From assembly GCF_003346515.1 (NCBI RefSeq), contig NZ_QQNA01000034.1, positions 1-56,088 of the forward strand: a stretch of 56,088 nt of DNA, read 5' to 3'. The DNA is from Streptomyces corynorhini (GTDB lineage: Bacteria > Actinomycetota > Actinomycetes > Streptomycetales > Streptomycetaceae). The position numbers and the translations under genes are program-made. Under the pieces are notes generated by a model that saw only the letters and a program-made list of their open reading frames with translations, was not told the origin of the DNA and searched no databases. Of the stretch, positions 42,139 to 51,186 are shown in pieces. How positions within the stretch are numbered: the first letter of the stretch is position 1; the number at the start of each line of letters is the position of its first letter.

Positions 42139-45100
42139 ATGTCTGAGCAGCGGGAAACACCACAGGCGATGACCACCGCGCTCGCGCGGGCGCTCGCCCG
42201 GGAAATGCGCGGCGAGGTGGAGTTCGGCTCCGCGGCACGCGCGCTGGCCACGATGGACGCCTCCAACTACCGCCGCGTGCCGGTCGGGGTCGTCGCGCCC
42301 CGCGACGCGGCGGACGTGGCGGCCGCGCTCGCGGTCTGCCGGGAGCACGGCGTGCCCGTGGTCCCGCGCGGCGCGGCCACCTCCATCGCGGGCCAGGCCA
42401 CGGGCGTGGGCGTGGTGCTCGACCTCACCCGCCATCTGCGCGCGATCGTGTCCGTGGACCCCGGCGCCCGTACGGCGGTGGTCCAGCCGGGCGTCGTCCT
42501 GGACGAACTGCGGGACGCCGTACGGCCGTACGGTCTGACCTTCGGCCCCGACCCCTCCACGCACAACCGCTGCACGCTCGGCGGGATGATCGGCAACAAC
42601 TCGTGCGGATCGCACTCGGTGGCCTGGGGGACGACCGCCGACAACGTGCGCGGGCTGTCCGTCACCACGTACGGCGGGGAGGAGCTGCGCCTCGGCCGGG
42701 GCCGGGACGGCGTGCTCGGCGGCGGGTCGGGTGGCGCGGGCGCCGTAGCGGGCGCTGGCGCCGGAGCGGGAGCTGGAGCGGGCGCCGTAGCGAGGGCTGG
42801 CGTGGGCGCCGGAGCGGGTGCTGGCGTGGGCGCCGGCGTGCGCGCCCTCGTCGATGCCCACCTCGCGCTCCTGCGCACCGGTTTCCCCACCGGGATGCCC
42901 CGCCGTATCTCCGGATACGCCCTGGACGCGCTGCTCCCCGAGAACGGCGCCGACCTCGCCCGTGCCTTCTGCGGCAGCGAAGGCACCCTCGGTGTGGTCA
43001 CCGAGGCGTCGCTGCGGCTGGTCGAGGCGCCCGCCGCGCGCGCCCTCGCCGTCCTCGGCTACCCCGACGAGAGCGCGGCGGCCGAGGCCGCCGCCGGGCT
43101 CCTGCCCTACGGCCCGCTCACCGTCGAGGGCATGGCCGAGGACCTGGTGACCGGCGGCCACGACCTGCCGCGCGGCGGGGCCTGGCTCTTCGTGGAGACC
43201 GGGGGCGCGAACCCCGCCGAGGCGCGCGCCGCCGCCGAGGCGATCCTGCGCGCGGCCGACGCCCTGGACGGAGCGGTCGTCACCGACCCGGCCGGGCAGC
43301 GGGCGCTGTGGCGGGTACGGGAGGACGCGGCCGGCACGGCGACCCGGATGCCCGACGGCAGCGAGGCGTGGCCGGGCTGGGAGGACTGCGCCGTGCCGCC
43401 CGCCCGGCTCGGCCCGTACCTGCGCGACTTCCGCGCGCTGCTGGCCGAACACGGCCTGCGCGGCACCCCCTACGGGCACTTCGGCGACGGCTGCATCCAC
43501 GTGCGGATCGACTTCGACCTGCTGACCGACGACGGCGTACGGCGCTTCCGGCGGTTCTCCGAGGAGACGGCCGCACTGGTCGTCGCGCACGGCGGTTCGC
43601 TCTCCGGCGAGCACGGCGACGGGCTGGCGCGCGCCGAACTGCTGCCGAAGATGTACGGGGACGAACTGGTCGCGCTGTTCGCCCGCTTCAAGGACGTCTG
43701 GGACCCGGCGGGCGGCATGAACCCGGGCGTGCTGGCCCGCCCCGACCGCCTGGACGATCAGCTGCGGTTCGCGGTGCTGCCGCGCGAACGGGTGGAGGTC
43801 GCCTTCGGCTACCCGCACGACGGGCCGGACGGCGGGGACTTCGCGCGGGCGGTCAGCCGGTGCGTCGGCGTGGCCAAGTGCCGCGTCGCCGGGCCGAGTA
43901 CGGGAGCGGGCGTGATGTGCCCCTCGTTCCGCGCCACCGGCGAGGAGCGGCACTCCACGCGCGGGCGCGCCCGGCTCCTCCACGAGATGCTCGCGGGCGA
44001 GGTGGTCACCGACGGCTGGCGCTCGACGGAGGTACGGGACGCGCTCGACCTCTGCCTGTCCTGCAAGGGCTGCCGCAGCGACTGCCCGGTGGGCGTCGAC
44101 ATGGCCACGTACAAGGCGGAGTTCCTGCACCACCACTACGCGGGCCGGATCAGGCCCGCCGCGCACTACTCGATGGGTCTGCTGCCGGTGTGGCTCAGGG
44201 CGGCGGCGCCGTTCGCCCGCGTCCTGAACGCGGCGGCGCGGGTGCGTCCGCTGGCGGCGGTCGCCAAACGGCTGGGCGGCATCGCGCCGGAACGTACGAT
44301 TCCGCGGCTGGCGACGGAGACGTTCGGGCAGTGGCTGCGGGGACCGGGATCGGGTCCGGGTCCGGGATCGGGACCGGGGCGTGGGCGGGAGCGGGCCGTG
44401 GACGCGACCGGCCCGGCCGGGCTCGACGTCCCGCCCGGCCCGACCGTGGTGCTCTGGCCCGACACCTTCACCGAGCACCTCTCCCCGCAGGTGGGGCGGG
44501 CGGCGCTACGCGTCATGGCGGCGGCCGGGCTGCGCGTCGTCGTACCGCCGCGCGCCCGCGTGTGCTGCGGACTCACCCACGTCTCCACGGGTCAGCTCGA
44601 CCGGGCCCGTACGGTCATGCGCCGCACCCTCGACACCCTCGAACCCGCCCTGGACCAGGGCCTGCCCGTCGTCGTCCTGGAACCGAGCTGCGCCGCCGCC
44701 CTCACCACCGACCTGCCCGAACTCCTCGGCGACGACCCGCGCTCCGCGCGGCTGGCCGCCGCCGTCCGTACCTTCGCGCAGGCCCTGGAGGAGTACGCGC
44801 CGCACTGGACGCCGCCCCGCGTCGACCGCCCGGTCACCGGCCAGACCCACTGCCACCAGCACGCGGTCCTGGGCGACGGCGCGGACCGGCGCCTGCGCGA
44901 ACGCGCCGGGCTGACGGGGGAGCTGAGCGGCGGCTGCTGCGGCCTGGCGGGCAACTTCGGCTTCGAACGCGGCCACTACGAGGTGTCGGTGGCCTGCGCC
45001 GAGGACCAGCTGCTGCCGTCGGTGCGGGCCTCGCTGGCGGCCGGTGCGAACGCGGAGGTGCTGGCGGACGGTTACTCCTGCCGTACCCAGCTGGAGCAGG

Positions 45101-45162
45101 TGGGCGGCCACCGGGCCCGGCACCTGGCGGAGGTGCTGGCCGAGGCGCTCGGGGAGCCGTAG
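42139..45162 (+). CDS. FAD-linked oxidase fused to Fe-S (CCG) domain
   Basis: A 1,007-aa protein combining a D-lactate/glycolate dehydrogenase-type FAD domain with a ferredoxin-like and CCG part. The FAD site is PRGAATSIAGQATG and MIGNNSCGSHSV. The substrate/FAD C-terminal motif is SGEHGDGLAR. The Fe-S motif is CLSCKGCRSDCPVGVD. Two CCG-type motifs follow (CCGLTHVS, GCCGLAGNFG) with HCHQHAV between. The function is probably D-lactate or a related 2-hydroxyacid oxidation to the membrane. An Ala/Gly/Val repeat (~35 residues, AGAVAGAGAGAG...) interrupts the FAD domain near residue 200. Start ATG 42139. Confidence 0.88.
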   Translation: MSEQRETPQAMTTALARALAREMRGEVEFGSAARALATMDASNYRRVPVGVVAPRDAADVAAALAVCREHGVPVVPRGAATSIAGQATGVGVVLDLTRHLRAIVSVDPGARTAVVQPGVVLDELRDAVRPYGLTFGPDPSTHNRCTLGGMIGNNSCGSHSVAWGTTADNVRGLSVTTYGGEELRLGRGRDGVLGGGSGGAGAVAGAGAGAGAGAGAVARAGVGAGAGAGVGAGVRALVDAHLALLRTGFPTGMPRRISGYALDALLPENGADLARAFCGSEGTLGVVTEASLRLVEAPAARALAVLGYPDESAAAEAAAGLLPYGPLTVEGMAEDLVTGGHDLPRGGAWLFVETGGANPAEARAAAEAILRAADALDGAVVTDPAGQRALWRVREDAAGTATRMPDGSEAWPGWEDCAVPPARLGPYLRDFRALLAEHGLRGTPYGHFGDGCIHVRIDFDLLTDDGVRRFRRFSEETAALVVAHGGSLSGEHGDGLARAELLPKMYGDELVALFARFKDVWDPAGGMNPGVLARPDRLDDQLRFAVLPRERVEVAFGYPHDGPDGGDFARAVSRCVGVAKCRVAGPSTGAGVMCPSFRATGEERHSTRGRARLLHEMLAGEVVTDGWRSTEVRDALDLCLSCKGCRSDCPVGVDMATYKAEFLHHHYAGRIRPAAHYSMGLLPVWLRAAAPFARVLNAAARVRPLAAVAKRLGGIAPERTIPRLATETFGQWLRGPGSGPGPGSGPGRGRERAVDATGPAGLDVPPGPTVVLWPDTFTEHLSPQVGRAALRVMAAAGLRVVVPPRARVCCGLTHVSTGQLDRARTVMRRTLDTLEPALDQGLPVVVLEPSCAAALTTDLPELLGDDPRSARLAAAVRTFAQALEEYAPHWTPPRVDRPVTGQTHCHQHAVLGDGADRRLRERAGLTGELSGGCCGLAGNFGFERGHYEVSVACAEDQLLPSVRASLAAGANAEVLADGYSCRTQLEQVGGHRARHLAEVLAEALGEP
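42720..42840 (+). repeat. Coding Ala/Gly/Val repeat within the FAD domain
   Basis: GGGCGCTGGCGCCGGAGC-like units repeat for about 120 bases, encoding AGAVAGAGAGAGAG. It probably forms a loop that does not disturb the fold. Confidence 0.75.
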
Positions 45163-45394
45163 CGACGGATGTCGCCCATTGAGGCCACGCTGAGTGTCGG
45201 TGTGGTCGCGTAGCGTGGTGATGAAGCCTTTCTGTGGGCCGGTGAACTGGCGTGGGTCCAGGTCGGGTTGACGGGCTCCACGAAAGGGTGGTCTTTGGTT
45301 TCTCCTCGCATGAATCATGAGTTATCGCGGAATTGACTGATAAATGGTGTTGTCTTGCCCATCCGGGCGGGACCACGTGTACAGGGGGATCGCG

Positions 45395-45538
45395 ATGACC
45401 GCTTCAGAATCCGCGCCGGCCCGTTCCGAGCGGAGCCCGGCGCCGCCCGGACTCCCGTCCGGCGTGCAGGCACCCCCGGGCGGCCGGGCGTTACGCGCCC
45501 GCTCCGCCGCCACCGCCGACCGTCAGGTGGGGAGCTGA
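45395..45538 (+). CDS. 47-aa leader ORF with a TTA codon, coupled to rppA
   Basis: ATG 45395 has AGGGGGA about seven bases before it. The frame ends in TGA at 45536-45538, two bases before the rppA start at 45541. The peptide is Ala/Pro/Arg/Ser-rich. Codon 33 is TTA (45491-45493), read only by the bldA tRNA in Streptomyces. Most other third positions are G or C. If the frame is translated, rppA expression would depend on bldA through coupling, since the rppA ribosome site (GGTGGGGAGC) lies inside the leader's last codons. Confidence 0.55.
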   Translation: MTASESAPARSERSPAPPGLPSGVQAPPGGRALRARSAATADRQVGS

Positions 45539-45540
45539 TC

Positions 45541-46689
45541 ATGGCGACTCTGTGCAGACCGGCGATCGCCGTCCCCGATCACGTCATCACAAGAGAAGAG
45601 ACGCTGGACCTGGCCCGGCAGTTGCACGCAGGCCACCCCCAGTTGGGCCTCGCCCTGCGCCTCATCGGCAACACCGGCGTCCAGACCAGGCGCCTGGTGC
45701 GGCCCATCGAGGAGACCCTCGAACACCCCGGCTTCACCGCGCGCAACGCGGTGTACGAGGAAGAGGCCAAGGCCCGGGTCCCCGAAGTGGTGCGCCGCGC
45801 GCTGGACCACGCCCAACTCGCCCCACCCGACATCGACATGATCGTCTACGTGTCGTGCACGGGCTTCATGATGCCCTCGATGACCGCCTGGATCATCAAC
45901 AACCTGGGCTTCCGCCCGGAGACCCGCCAGCTCCCCATCGCCCAGCTGGGCTGCGCCGCCGGTGGAGCCGCCATCAACCGCGCGCACGACTTCTGCACCG
46001 CCTACCCGGGCGCGAACGTGCTGATCGTCGCCTGCGAGTTCTGCTCCCTGTGCTATCAGCCGACCGACCTCGCCGTGGGCAATCTCCTCTCCAACGGCCT
46101 CTTCGGCGACGCCCTCGCGGCGGCGGTGGTGCGCGGCGAGGGAGGCACGGGCGTCCAGTTGGAGCGCAACGGATCCCATCTGGTGCCCGGCACGGAGGAC
46201 TGGATCTCCTACGCCGTCCGTGACACCGGATTCCACTTCCTGCTCGACAAGCGGGTCCCCAAGACCATGGCCATGCTCGCGCCCGCCATGCGCGACATGG
46301 CGGCGCCGCACGACTGGGACGTCTCCGGCCTCGACTTCTACGTCGTCCACGCGGGCGGCCCCCGGATCCTGGACGACCTCAGCCACTATCTGGGGCTCCC
46401 GGCGGAGATGTTCCGTTACAGCAGGGCGACCCTCACCGAGCGCGGCAACATCGCCAGCGCCGTCATCTTCGACGCCCTGGAGCGCCTCTTCGCGGAGGGC
46501 GGCGCCCACCACGGCGCCCGGGGAGTCATCGCCGGGTTCGGCCCCGGCATCACGGCGGAGATCACGTTGGGCACCTGGTCGGACGCGGGCCGGGACACGC
46601 CGGGCGCGGCGGGGGCGCCGGAGGCGCGGGCACCGGGCGCGGAGCTGGCCGCCCAGACCCCCGCGCTCCAGGGAGGCGTGCGCGGCTGA
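45541..46689 (+). CDS. rppA: 1,3,6,8-tetrahydroxynaphthalene synthase (type III PKS)
   Basis: A 382-aa type III polyketide synthase. The catalytic triad is at the RppA positions: Cys138 (QLGCAAGG), His270 (VVHAGGPRIL) and Asn303 (LTERGNIASA). Start MATLCRPAIAVPDHVIT matches the family. It condenses five malonyl-CoA to 1,3,6,8-THN, the precursor of flaviolin and melanin-like pigments. The usual partners (P450 158-type, monooxygenase) do not follow; the next gene is a small membrane protein. The last ~35 residues are Ala/Pro-rich. A small upstream ORF ends two bases before the ATG. Confidence 0.95.
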   Translation: MATLCRPAIAVPDHVITREETLDLARQLHAGHPQLGLALRLIGNTGVQTRRLVRPIEETLEHPGFTARNAVYEEEAKARVPEVVRRALDHAQLAPPDIDMIVYVSCTGFMMPSMTAWIINNLGFRPETRQLPIAQLGCAAGGAAINRAHDFCTAYPGANVLIVACEFCSLCYQPTDLAVGNLLSNGLFGDALAAAVVRGEGGTGVQLERNGSHLVPGTEDWISYAVRDTGFHFLLDKRVPKTMAMLAPAMRDMAAPHDWDVSGLDFYVVHAGGPRILDDLSHYLGLPAEMFRYSRATLTERGNIASAVIFDALERLFAEGGAHHGARGVIAGFGPGITAEITLGTWSDAGRDTPGAAGAPEARAPGAELAAQTPALQGGVRG

Positions 46690-46988
46690 CGCCGGTCGCG
46701 GGGGTCGAGGAGTGGAGACGCCGGGGTGTGGAGGTGTAGGGGTGCGGAGGTGCGGGGTGTAGGGGTGCCGGGGTGCGGAGTGCGAACGAACCAACGGAGG
46801 CCCGGCGACCGGACGCCGACGGTCAGCGGCTCCCCCCTCGCCTCCCTCGCCGCCTCCCCCGCCTTCCCGCCTGGCGGTACGGGATCGACTCCGTGCCCTC
46901 CACCGCCTCGGCGAGTTGTGGCACTACTGTTGCCGGAACTATGGCCTCCGTCACATGGGGCCTGGGGGTGTTCTGATCAGCTCGACGC
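46690..46988. repeat. Purine-rich repeats after rppA
   Basis: From about 46705 to 46790 the + strand is a run of GGGGTGCGGAGGTGCGG and GTGTAGGGGTGCGGAG variants, very poor in C. It lies in the ~300-base spacer before a small membrane protein gene. The rest of the spacer shows no gene. Confidence 0.6.
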
Positions 46989-47435
46989 ATGGCCTCCTTG
47001 CTCCTGTTGCTTCTCCCCGCCGGGCTGATCACCGTCTTCGTCCTGGCCGGCTACGGCTTCGGCAGACTCGGCCGGGTCGGTCTCCGGCACGCGGACACCA
47101 CGCTGTGGCTCCGGAGCGCGAGCGCCCTGCTGATCGCGGGCGCCGCGGCCGTGTACACCTGGGGCCTGCTCCATGTCGCGGGCGCGGTCGTGCAGGCGGA
47201 GGACGGCGGCACCAATTCCTCCCCCATGCTCCCCTGCCGTTCGTCGGCCCGAGCGGAGTCCGTGATCGACTACACCGTGGACTACGTACCGCTCCAGTTC
47301 GTCTGCCTCACGTCGGACGCCGGGAGGTACGACTCCCGGTCCGTCCCCGGCTACGTCAACCCGGTGGCGTTGACCCTCGCGCTGGCCGGTGTGGTGGTCG
47401 GCTCGGCGCTGGCCCTCGGATCGGGTGAGGAGTGA
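46989..47435 (+). CDS. Small membrane protein with extracytoplasmic loop
   Basis: A 148-aa protein with three hydrophobic segments, at about 3-23 (LLLLLPAGLITVFVLAGYG), 43-66 (ASALLIAGAAAVYTWGLLHV) and 124-143. Between the last two is a polar loop of ~55 residues with two cysteines (LPCRSS, FVCLTS). Start ATG 46989. I do not recognise it. Convergent with the large exoprotein gene. Confidence 0.75.
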   Translation: MASLLLLLLPAGLITVFVLAGYGFGRLGRVGLRHADTTLWLRSASALLIAGAAAVYTWGLLHVAGAVVQAEDGGTNSSPMLPCRSSARAESVIDYTVDYVPLQFVCLTSDAGRYDSRSVPGYVNPVALTLALAGVVVGSALALGSGEE

Positions 47436-47465
47436 TCACCGTCGCGCTGCACGCCAGACGAGTTA

Positions 47466-47511
47466 TTCCGAAGTAGCGTCGTCCGCCCGCCGGGCAGAAG
47501 GGACTTCGGAA
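47466..47511. terminator. Hairpin between convergent genes
   Basis: TTCCGAAGT (47466-47474) and ACTTCGGAA (47503-47511) pair perfectly. An inner GCCCGCCGGGC hairpin lies in the loop. It sits between the ends of the small membrane gene and the large exoprotein gene. Confidence 0.6.
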
Positions 47512-47517
47512 CACGCC

Positions 47518-49293
47518 CTAGACGGGCGTGGTCTGGGTGCAGTTCTGCCACTCGACCCAAGGTCGCGAGCCGCCCTTGCTCGGTCCCGTGGCGTAGGTCG
47601 GGTCGCCGGTGATGGTCTGCTTCTTCTCCTCGTGCGTGATGTCGATGCCGAAGAGCTTGAAGCCGAGGGTGACCTGTCCGGCGGAGACGCCGAAGCCGAT
47701 GCCCAGTGAGGCGTTCCACCAGTCGGTGTTGGCCTCGTAGTCGAGCCGGGAGAGCTTGGCCTTGTCGTGGAGGAGGGTCTCCAGGGGGCCGGCGTCGTTG
47801 CCCAGCGGCTCGGCGGCGTCCGAGGGATCGGGCAGGGCGTCGCCTGCGGGGAAGTCGCCGCGTCCGCGCAGCCAGTCCTCGACGAGGGTGCTGTCGCCGT
47901 CGTTGTCGAGGGCCAGATCGGCGGTCTCGGTGTGGATCGTCGAGTGGATCGTCCCGCCGCCGCCACCGACGTCGATGGTCACCGGCACGGGACCGGCGTT
48001 CACTCCGGCGCCCACCTTGACCCCGCCGCCGTCCCCGGCCTCCTGGCTCGTGGTGATCGTCAGCTTCTGCGGGTGGTGGGCGTCGCCGTTCTTCTCTTCC
48101 GCGTCGTAGGCGGCGGCGTCGTAGGTGACCGCGACCTGCTGCATCTTGCTGCCCTTGCCCTGGACACCCTCACCGGCCTGGCCGCCGACGGAGAAGGTGT
48201 AGACGAAGGTGACCGTGCCCGCGTCCGGTCCTGTCTTGGTCCGCATCACCACCACGTCCTCGGTCATCGACGCGGAGAGGAGGTCGGTGGATAGGGAGCC
48301 GAGGTCCTTCTTGTCGTCGCCCTTGCCCTTGCTGAAGGACTTGCCGAGGCTGAGCCCACCGGACAGCTCGGTGGTCGACTTGGTGATGTCGACGTCCGGA
48401 GCCCGGTCCGGGTCCAGGTCGCCCTTCTTCGCGTTGGCGCCCGCGCTGCACTCCCGGTACGTGTCGAACGGGTCCCCCGTCGGGCCCTTGCCGCACTTCG
48501 CCGCCGCCTTGAGGTACTCGGTGAACTGCTTGGCGTCCGCGAGGTTGGCCTCCAGGTCGGCCTGCGGGTCGTCGCTCTTGTTGCCGTTGAAGACCCACTG
48601 TCCGCCGCTGCCGCTGCCCTTGGAGTAGCTGCCGCTGAGCGAGGCGCTGCCGCCCCAGTCCTTCAGCCCCGGAATACCGGCCGAGATGCTGGCGGTGACG
48701 CCGACGCTGCTGTCGGTCACGCGCTCCAGGGTGACGGTGCCGTCGGACCACTGCTGGACCTTGACCGACTCCGAACTGCTGATCTTGATGAACAGGATCT
48801 GGACGACGACGGTGGTCTTCGTCTGGTCCTCGGACAGCAGGCACTTCGCCGGTTCGAACGGGTCGTCCTCGGGCGGTACGACCGGCCCATCGGGGTCGTC
48901 GGGGTGGTCACCCGGGTTGTCGCCTTCACCGGGCCCCCCGTCTCCGGGCGCGTCCGGGTCCTGGTGGTCGCCGGTCGCGCACGACTCGGAGCCGCTCAGC
49001 GGATGGATGACCCGGCAGACGGCGGACTTCAGCCCGGTCGCCTCGTCCTGGGGTACCGAGAGGCCGACGACGGCGGCGGAGATCATGGCGACGATGAGGA
49101 TCAGCGCCACGTACTCGGTGCCCGCCACCCCCCGGTCCCGGGCGGCACGCACACCACCGGGAGCGCGCGAGGGAGCGCGGAGAGAGGTAGCAGGGCGAGA
49201 GGGAGCGCGGAGAGAGGGAGCAGGGCGAGAGGGAGCGCGGAGAGAGGGAGTACGGAGATATTGGAGGTCCCGGACGCCCTCGACCCGTTTCAT
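47518..49293 (-). CDS. Large exoprotein with prepilin-like N-terminus
   Basis: A 591-aa protein. The first 45 residues repeat SLRAPSRPA. Then RDRGVAGTEYVALILIVAMI (52-71) gives a prepilin-type signature, with Gly55 and Glu60 at +5, followed by a helix and LKSAVCRVI (89-97). An Asp/Pro/Gly-rich linker leads to ~460 residues that look beta-rich, with Gly/Ser-rich hydrophobic-alternating strands and Asp/Lys-rich loops. Cysteines are few (AAKCGKG, YRECSAG, QNCTQT). ATG 49293 has GAGGAG six bases before it. The same N-terminal module precedes an ADP-ribosyltransferase at 15940-18885. The C-terminal domain is not recognised. Confidence 0.8.
   Translation of the reverse strand: MKRVEGVRDLQYLRTPSLRAPSRPAPSLRAPSRPATSLRAPSRAPGGVRAARDRGVAGTEYVALILIVAMISAAVVGLSVPQDEATGLKSAVCRVIHPLSGSESCATGDHQDPDAPGDGGPGEGDNPGDHPDDPDGPVVPPEDDPFEPAKCLLSEDQTKTTVVVQILFIKISSSESVKVQQWSDGTVTLERVTDSSVGVTASISAGIPGLKDWGGSASLSGSYSKGSGSGGQWVFNGNKSDDPQADLEANLADAKQFTEYLKAAAKCGKGPTGDPFDTYRECSAGANAKKGDLDPDRAPDVDITKSTTELSGGLSLGKSFSKGKGDDKKDLGSLSTDLLSASMTEDVVVMRTKTGPDAGTVTFVYTFSVGGQAGEGVQGKGSKMQQVAVTYDAAAYDAEEKNGDAHHPQKLTITTSQEAGDGGGVKVGAGVNAGPVPVTIDVGGGGGTIHSTIHTETADLALDNDGDSTLVEDWLRGRGDFPAGDALPDPSDAAEPLGNDAGPLETLLHDKAKLSRLDYEANTDWWNASLGIGFGVSAGQVTLGFKLFGIDITHEEKKQTITGDPTYATGPSKGGSRPWVEWQNCTQTTPV
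49155..49260 (-). repeat. Coding repeat SLRAPSRPA
   Basis: GGGAGCGCGGAGAGAGGGAGCAGGGCGAGA-like units of ~27 bases occur three to four times at the start of the large exoprotein gene. Confidence 0.7.
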
Positions 49294-49407
49294 CCGCACT
49301 CCTCGTCGCCGCAGAACGCCAACTACCCCGAGCCGCATGCAGAGTAGAGGCGAAGCCGGACCCATCAGCAGGGCCCATGGGCCCAGTTCCGGGCCTGCGC
49401 CGGACGG

Positions 49408-49450
49408 GCGAAGGCCCCCGTCCGGCTGGCGGATTCCTGGGGGCCTTCGC
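49408..49450 (-). terminator. Terminator after the secreted-protein gene
   Basis: GCGAAGGCCCCC (49408-49419) and its exact complement (49439-49450) form a 12-bp stem with a 19-base loop, 66 bases past the stop of the secreted protein. It separates that gene from the downstream exoprotein gene on the same strand. Confidence 0.75.
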
Positions 49451-49516
49451 GGTATTCGTGGCGTTTCGCGTGAGCAGGGCCAAGAGCGCCGGAGGGCGAT
49501 GGCCGGAGGGGCGCCG

Positions 49517-50347
49517 TCAGCGCACGTCGACGTAGTCCGCCGCGCCGACGGTGGAGCCGGTCGTGGTGTTGCCGTTGTACTTCCACCGGTAGAAACCGTC
49601 GGTGGAGGCAGTGACGGTGGCTTTGAGCCCACCGGTGCTGCTGGTGGTGGCCGTCTTGACCGTCTTGTACGCGGCCGTGCCCTTGGCGCGGAATTCGAGC
49701 CTGACCGTGCGGTCGCCGTAGCCGTTGTACTTCTTCGTGCTCCAGTCCGCCCGGGTCAGCTTGCCCTTGACGGTGATCTTCTTGCCCTTGGTGACCGGAT
49801 CCGGCGTGGCGTCGGCAGCGGTGACCTTGGCGGCACGCTTGAGACGGACGGTCTGGGACCTCGTCTCGTACTCCGCCGCCTTGACGGCGCCGCTGGCCTT
49901 GAACAGGCGGAGCGACACAGCGACCTTCCACGTAGTGGCGTCGCTGTTGGAGCTGACTTGCTTCCGGCTCCGGTGCGGATCGATGTAGAGGTTGCCCTCG
50001 CAGCGAGCACGCTTGGAGCTGATCTCGTAGCAGGTGTATCCGCCCGGCCCGATGTAGTTCTTCCCCGTGTCGGCCGCTGTCTTCAGGCTGCCGCGATAGA
50101 GGAAGGGATCCGCCTCGTAGGCGTAGGGGTCGGCTGTGCTGTACCCCGATGGCAGGGTGATCTTGAAGGTGAGGGGCGGCTCCACCGCCTTCGACGTGCC
50201 GACCACGATCGGCTTGCCGTTGTTGATGACTATGTCCGACACCGTGATGCCGGTGTCCGCCGCCTGGGCCGCCGGCGCATGGAGAATCCCGAGCCCCAGC
50301 GCCCCGATGAACGCGGCCGCCACGGCGGTTCGTCTTCCTGGTTTCAT
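49517..50347 (-). CDS. Secreted two-domain protein, paralogue of the one at 19310
   Basis: A 276-aa exported protein with a signal peptide cleaved after AQA (residue 29). Domain 1 starts VSDIVINNGKPIVVGTSK and holds two cysteines (YTCYEI, ARCEGN). Domain 2 starts ATPDPVTKGKKITVKGKLTR and ends in GFYRWKYNGN. Both domains align in order with the 301-aa protein at 19310-20215. Start ATG 50347. The neighbour downstream is the prepilin-like exoprotein, matching the first locus. Confidence 0.85.
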   Translation of the reverse strand: MKPGRRTAVAAAFIGALGLGILHAPAAQAADTGITVSDIVINNGKPIVVGTSKAVEPPLTFKITLPSGYSTADPYAYEADPFLYRGSLKTAADTGKNYIGPGGYTCYEISSKRARCEGNLYIDPHRSRKQVSSNSDATTWKVAVSLRLFKASGAVKAAEYETRSQTVRLKRAAKVTAADATPDPVTKGKKITVKGKLTRADWSTKKYNGYGDRTVRLEFRAKGTAAYKTVKTATTSSTGGLKATVTASTDGFYRWKYNGNTTTGSTVGAADYVDVR

Positions 50348-50458
50348 TCACGCCTCTTCGAAGGAACCGACACGAAAGGCGACACGCTACCAATGACGTG
50401 ATCATGCCTGCCGCCGAAATTCCTGGAAGCGCCAAGTCCGCGCCGACGGCGCTCGGCC

Positions 50459-51136
50459 GTGCGGGAAGCGTGCGCGCCGCGATCAGGGCGCCTCGGCGCC
50501 CTGTCTTCCACCACGCCGACGCCCCCGACCACGCCCGCGACCACGCCCGCTCACGCGCACGCTGCCGCGACCGCGACGACGTCCGCCGCGCTCCGCTCGC
50601 TCCACCTGATCCGCGTCGCCTTCTCCCTGATCTGGGTGGCACTCGTCTTCGCCACCTCCGCCTCCCTCGTGTCGACGGACGAGCCCACGGTGACCGCGGC
50701 CGTACTGCTCGTGATCTACCCCCTGTGGGACGTCGTCGCCACGCTCCTCGAACGGCGCACGGCCGGAGCCGCCACCGGCTCCGTGAGCCGCGTCACCACC
50801 GCCAACGTGGCCCTCGGCCTCGCCGCCACCGCCGGGATGATCGTCGTCGCCGCGTTCGCCACCATCGCCACGGCCCTGCTCGTGTTCGGCGTCTGGGCGC
50901 TGCTGTCCGGAGCGGTCCAGCTCGTCGTGGGGATCCGGTGCCGTCGCACCGTCGGCGCCCAGTGGCCCATGATCATCAGCGGCGGGCAGTCCGTCCTCGC
51001 GGGCGTCAGCATCGCCGCCATGTCCGCCTCGGCCACGAGCGGCCTGTCCACCGTCGCCGGATACTCGGCCTTCGGCGCCTTCTGGTTCCTCGTCTCCGTC
51101 ATCGCCCTCAGCGTCCGGGGCCGAAGCGCCCGGTGA
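50459..51136 (+). CDS. DUF308/HdeD-like membrane protein
   Basis: A 225-aa membrane protein with about six helices. It has the repeat of short hydrophobic hairpins (AVLLVIYPLWDVVATLLE, ALLVFGVWALLSGAVQLVVG) seen in DUF308. The first ~45 residues are Thr/Pro/Ala-rich. GTG 50459 is the likely start; the frame has other in-frame starts nearby, so the N-terminus is uncertain. Function unknown. Confidence 0.75.
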   Translation: MREACAPRSGRLGALSSTTPTPPTTPATTPAHAHAAATATTSAALRSLHLIRVAFSLIWVALVFATSASLVSTDEPTVTAAVLLVIYPLWDVVATLLERRTAGAATGSVSRVTTANVALGLAATAGMIVVAAFATIATALLVFGVWALLSGAVQLVVGIRCRRTVGAQWPMIISGGQSVLAGVSIAAMSASATSGLSTVAGYSAFGAFWFLVSVIALSVRGRSAR

Positions 51137-51186
51137 CGCGGGGGGTCTTCCGGGCCGCATCCCGGCGGCCGTGCGGTGCCAGGCGG

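Noticed and set aside
45072..45311. A 79-codon minus-strand open frame upstream of rppA, possibly an IS remnant
   Set aside because: Most of it is antisense to the FAD/Fe-S gene and the rest has no recognisable transposase motif or terminal repeats.
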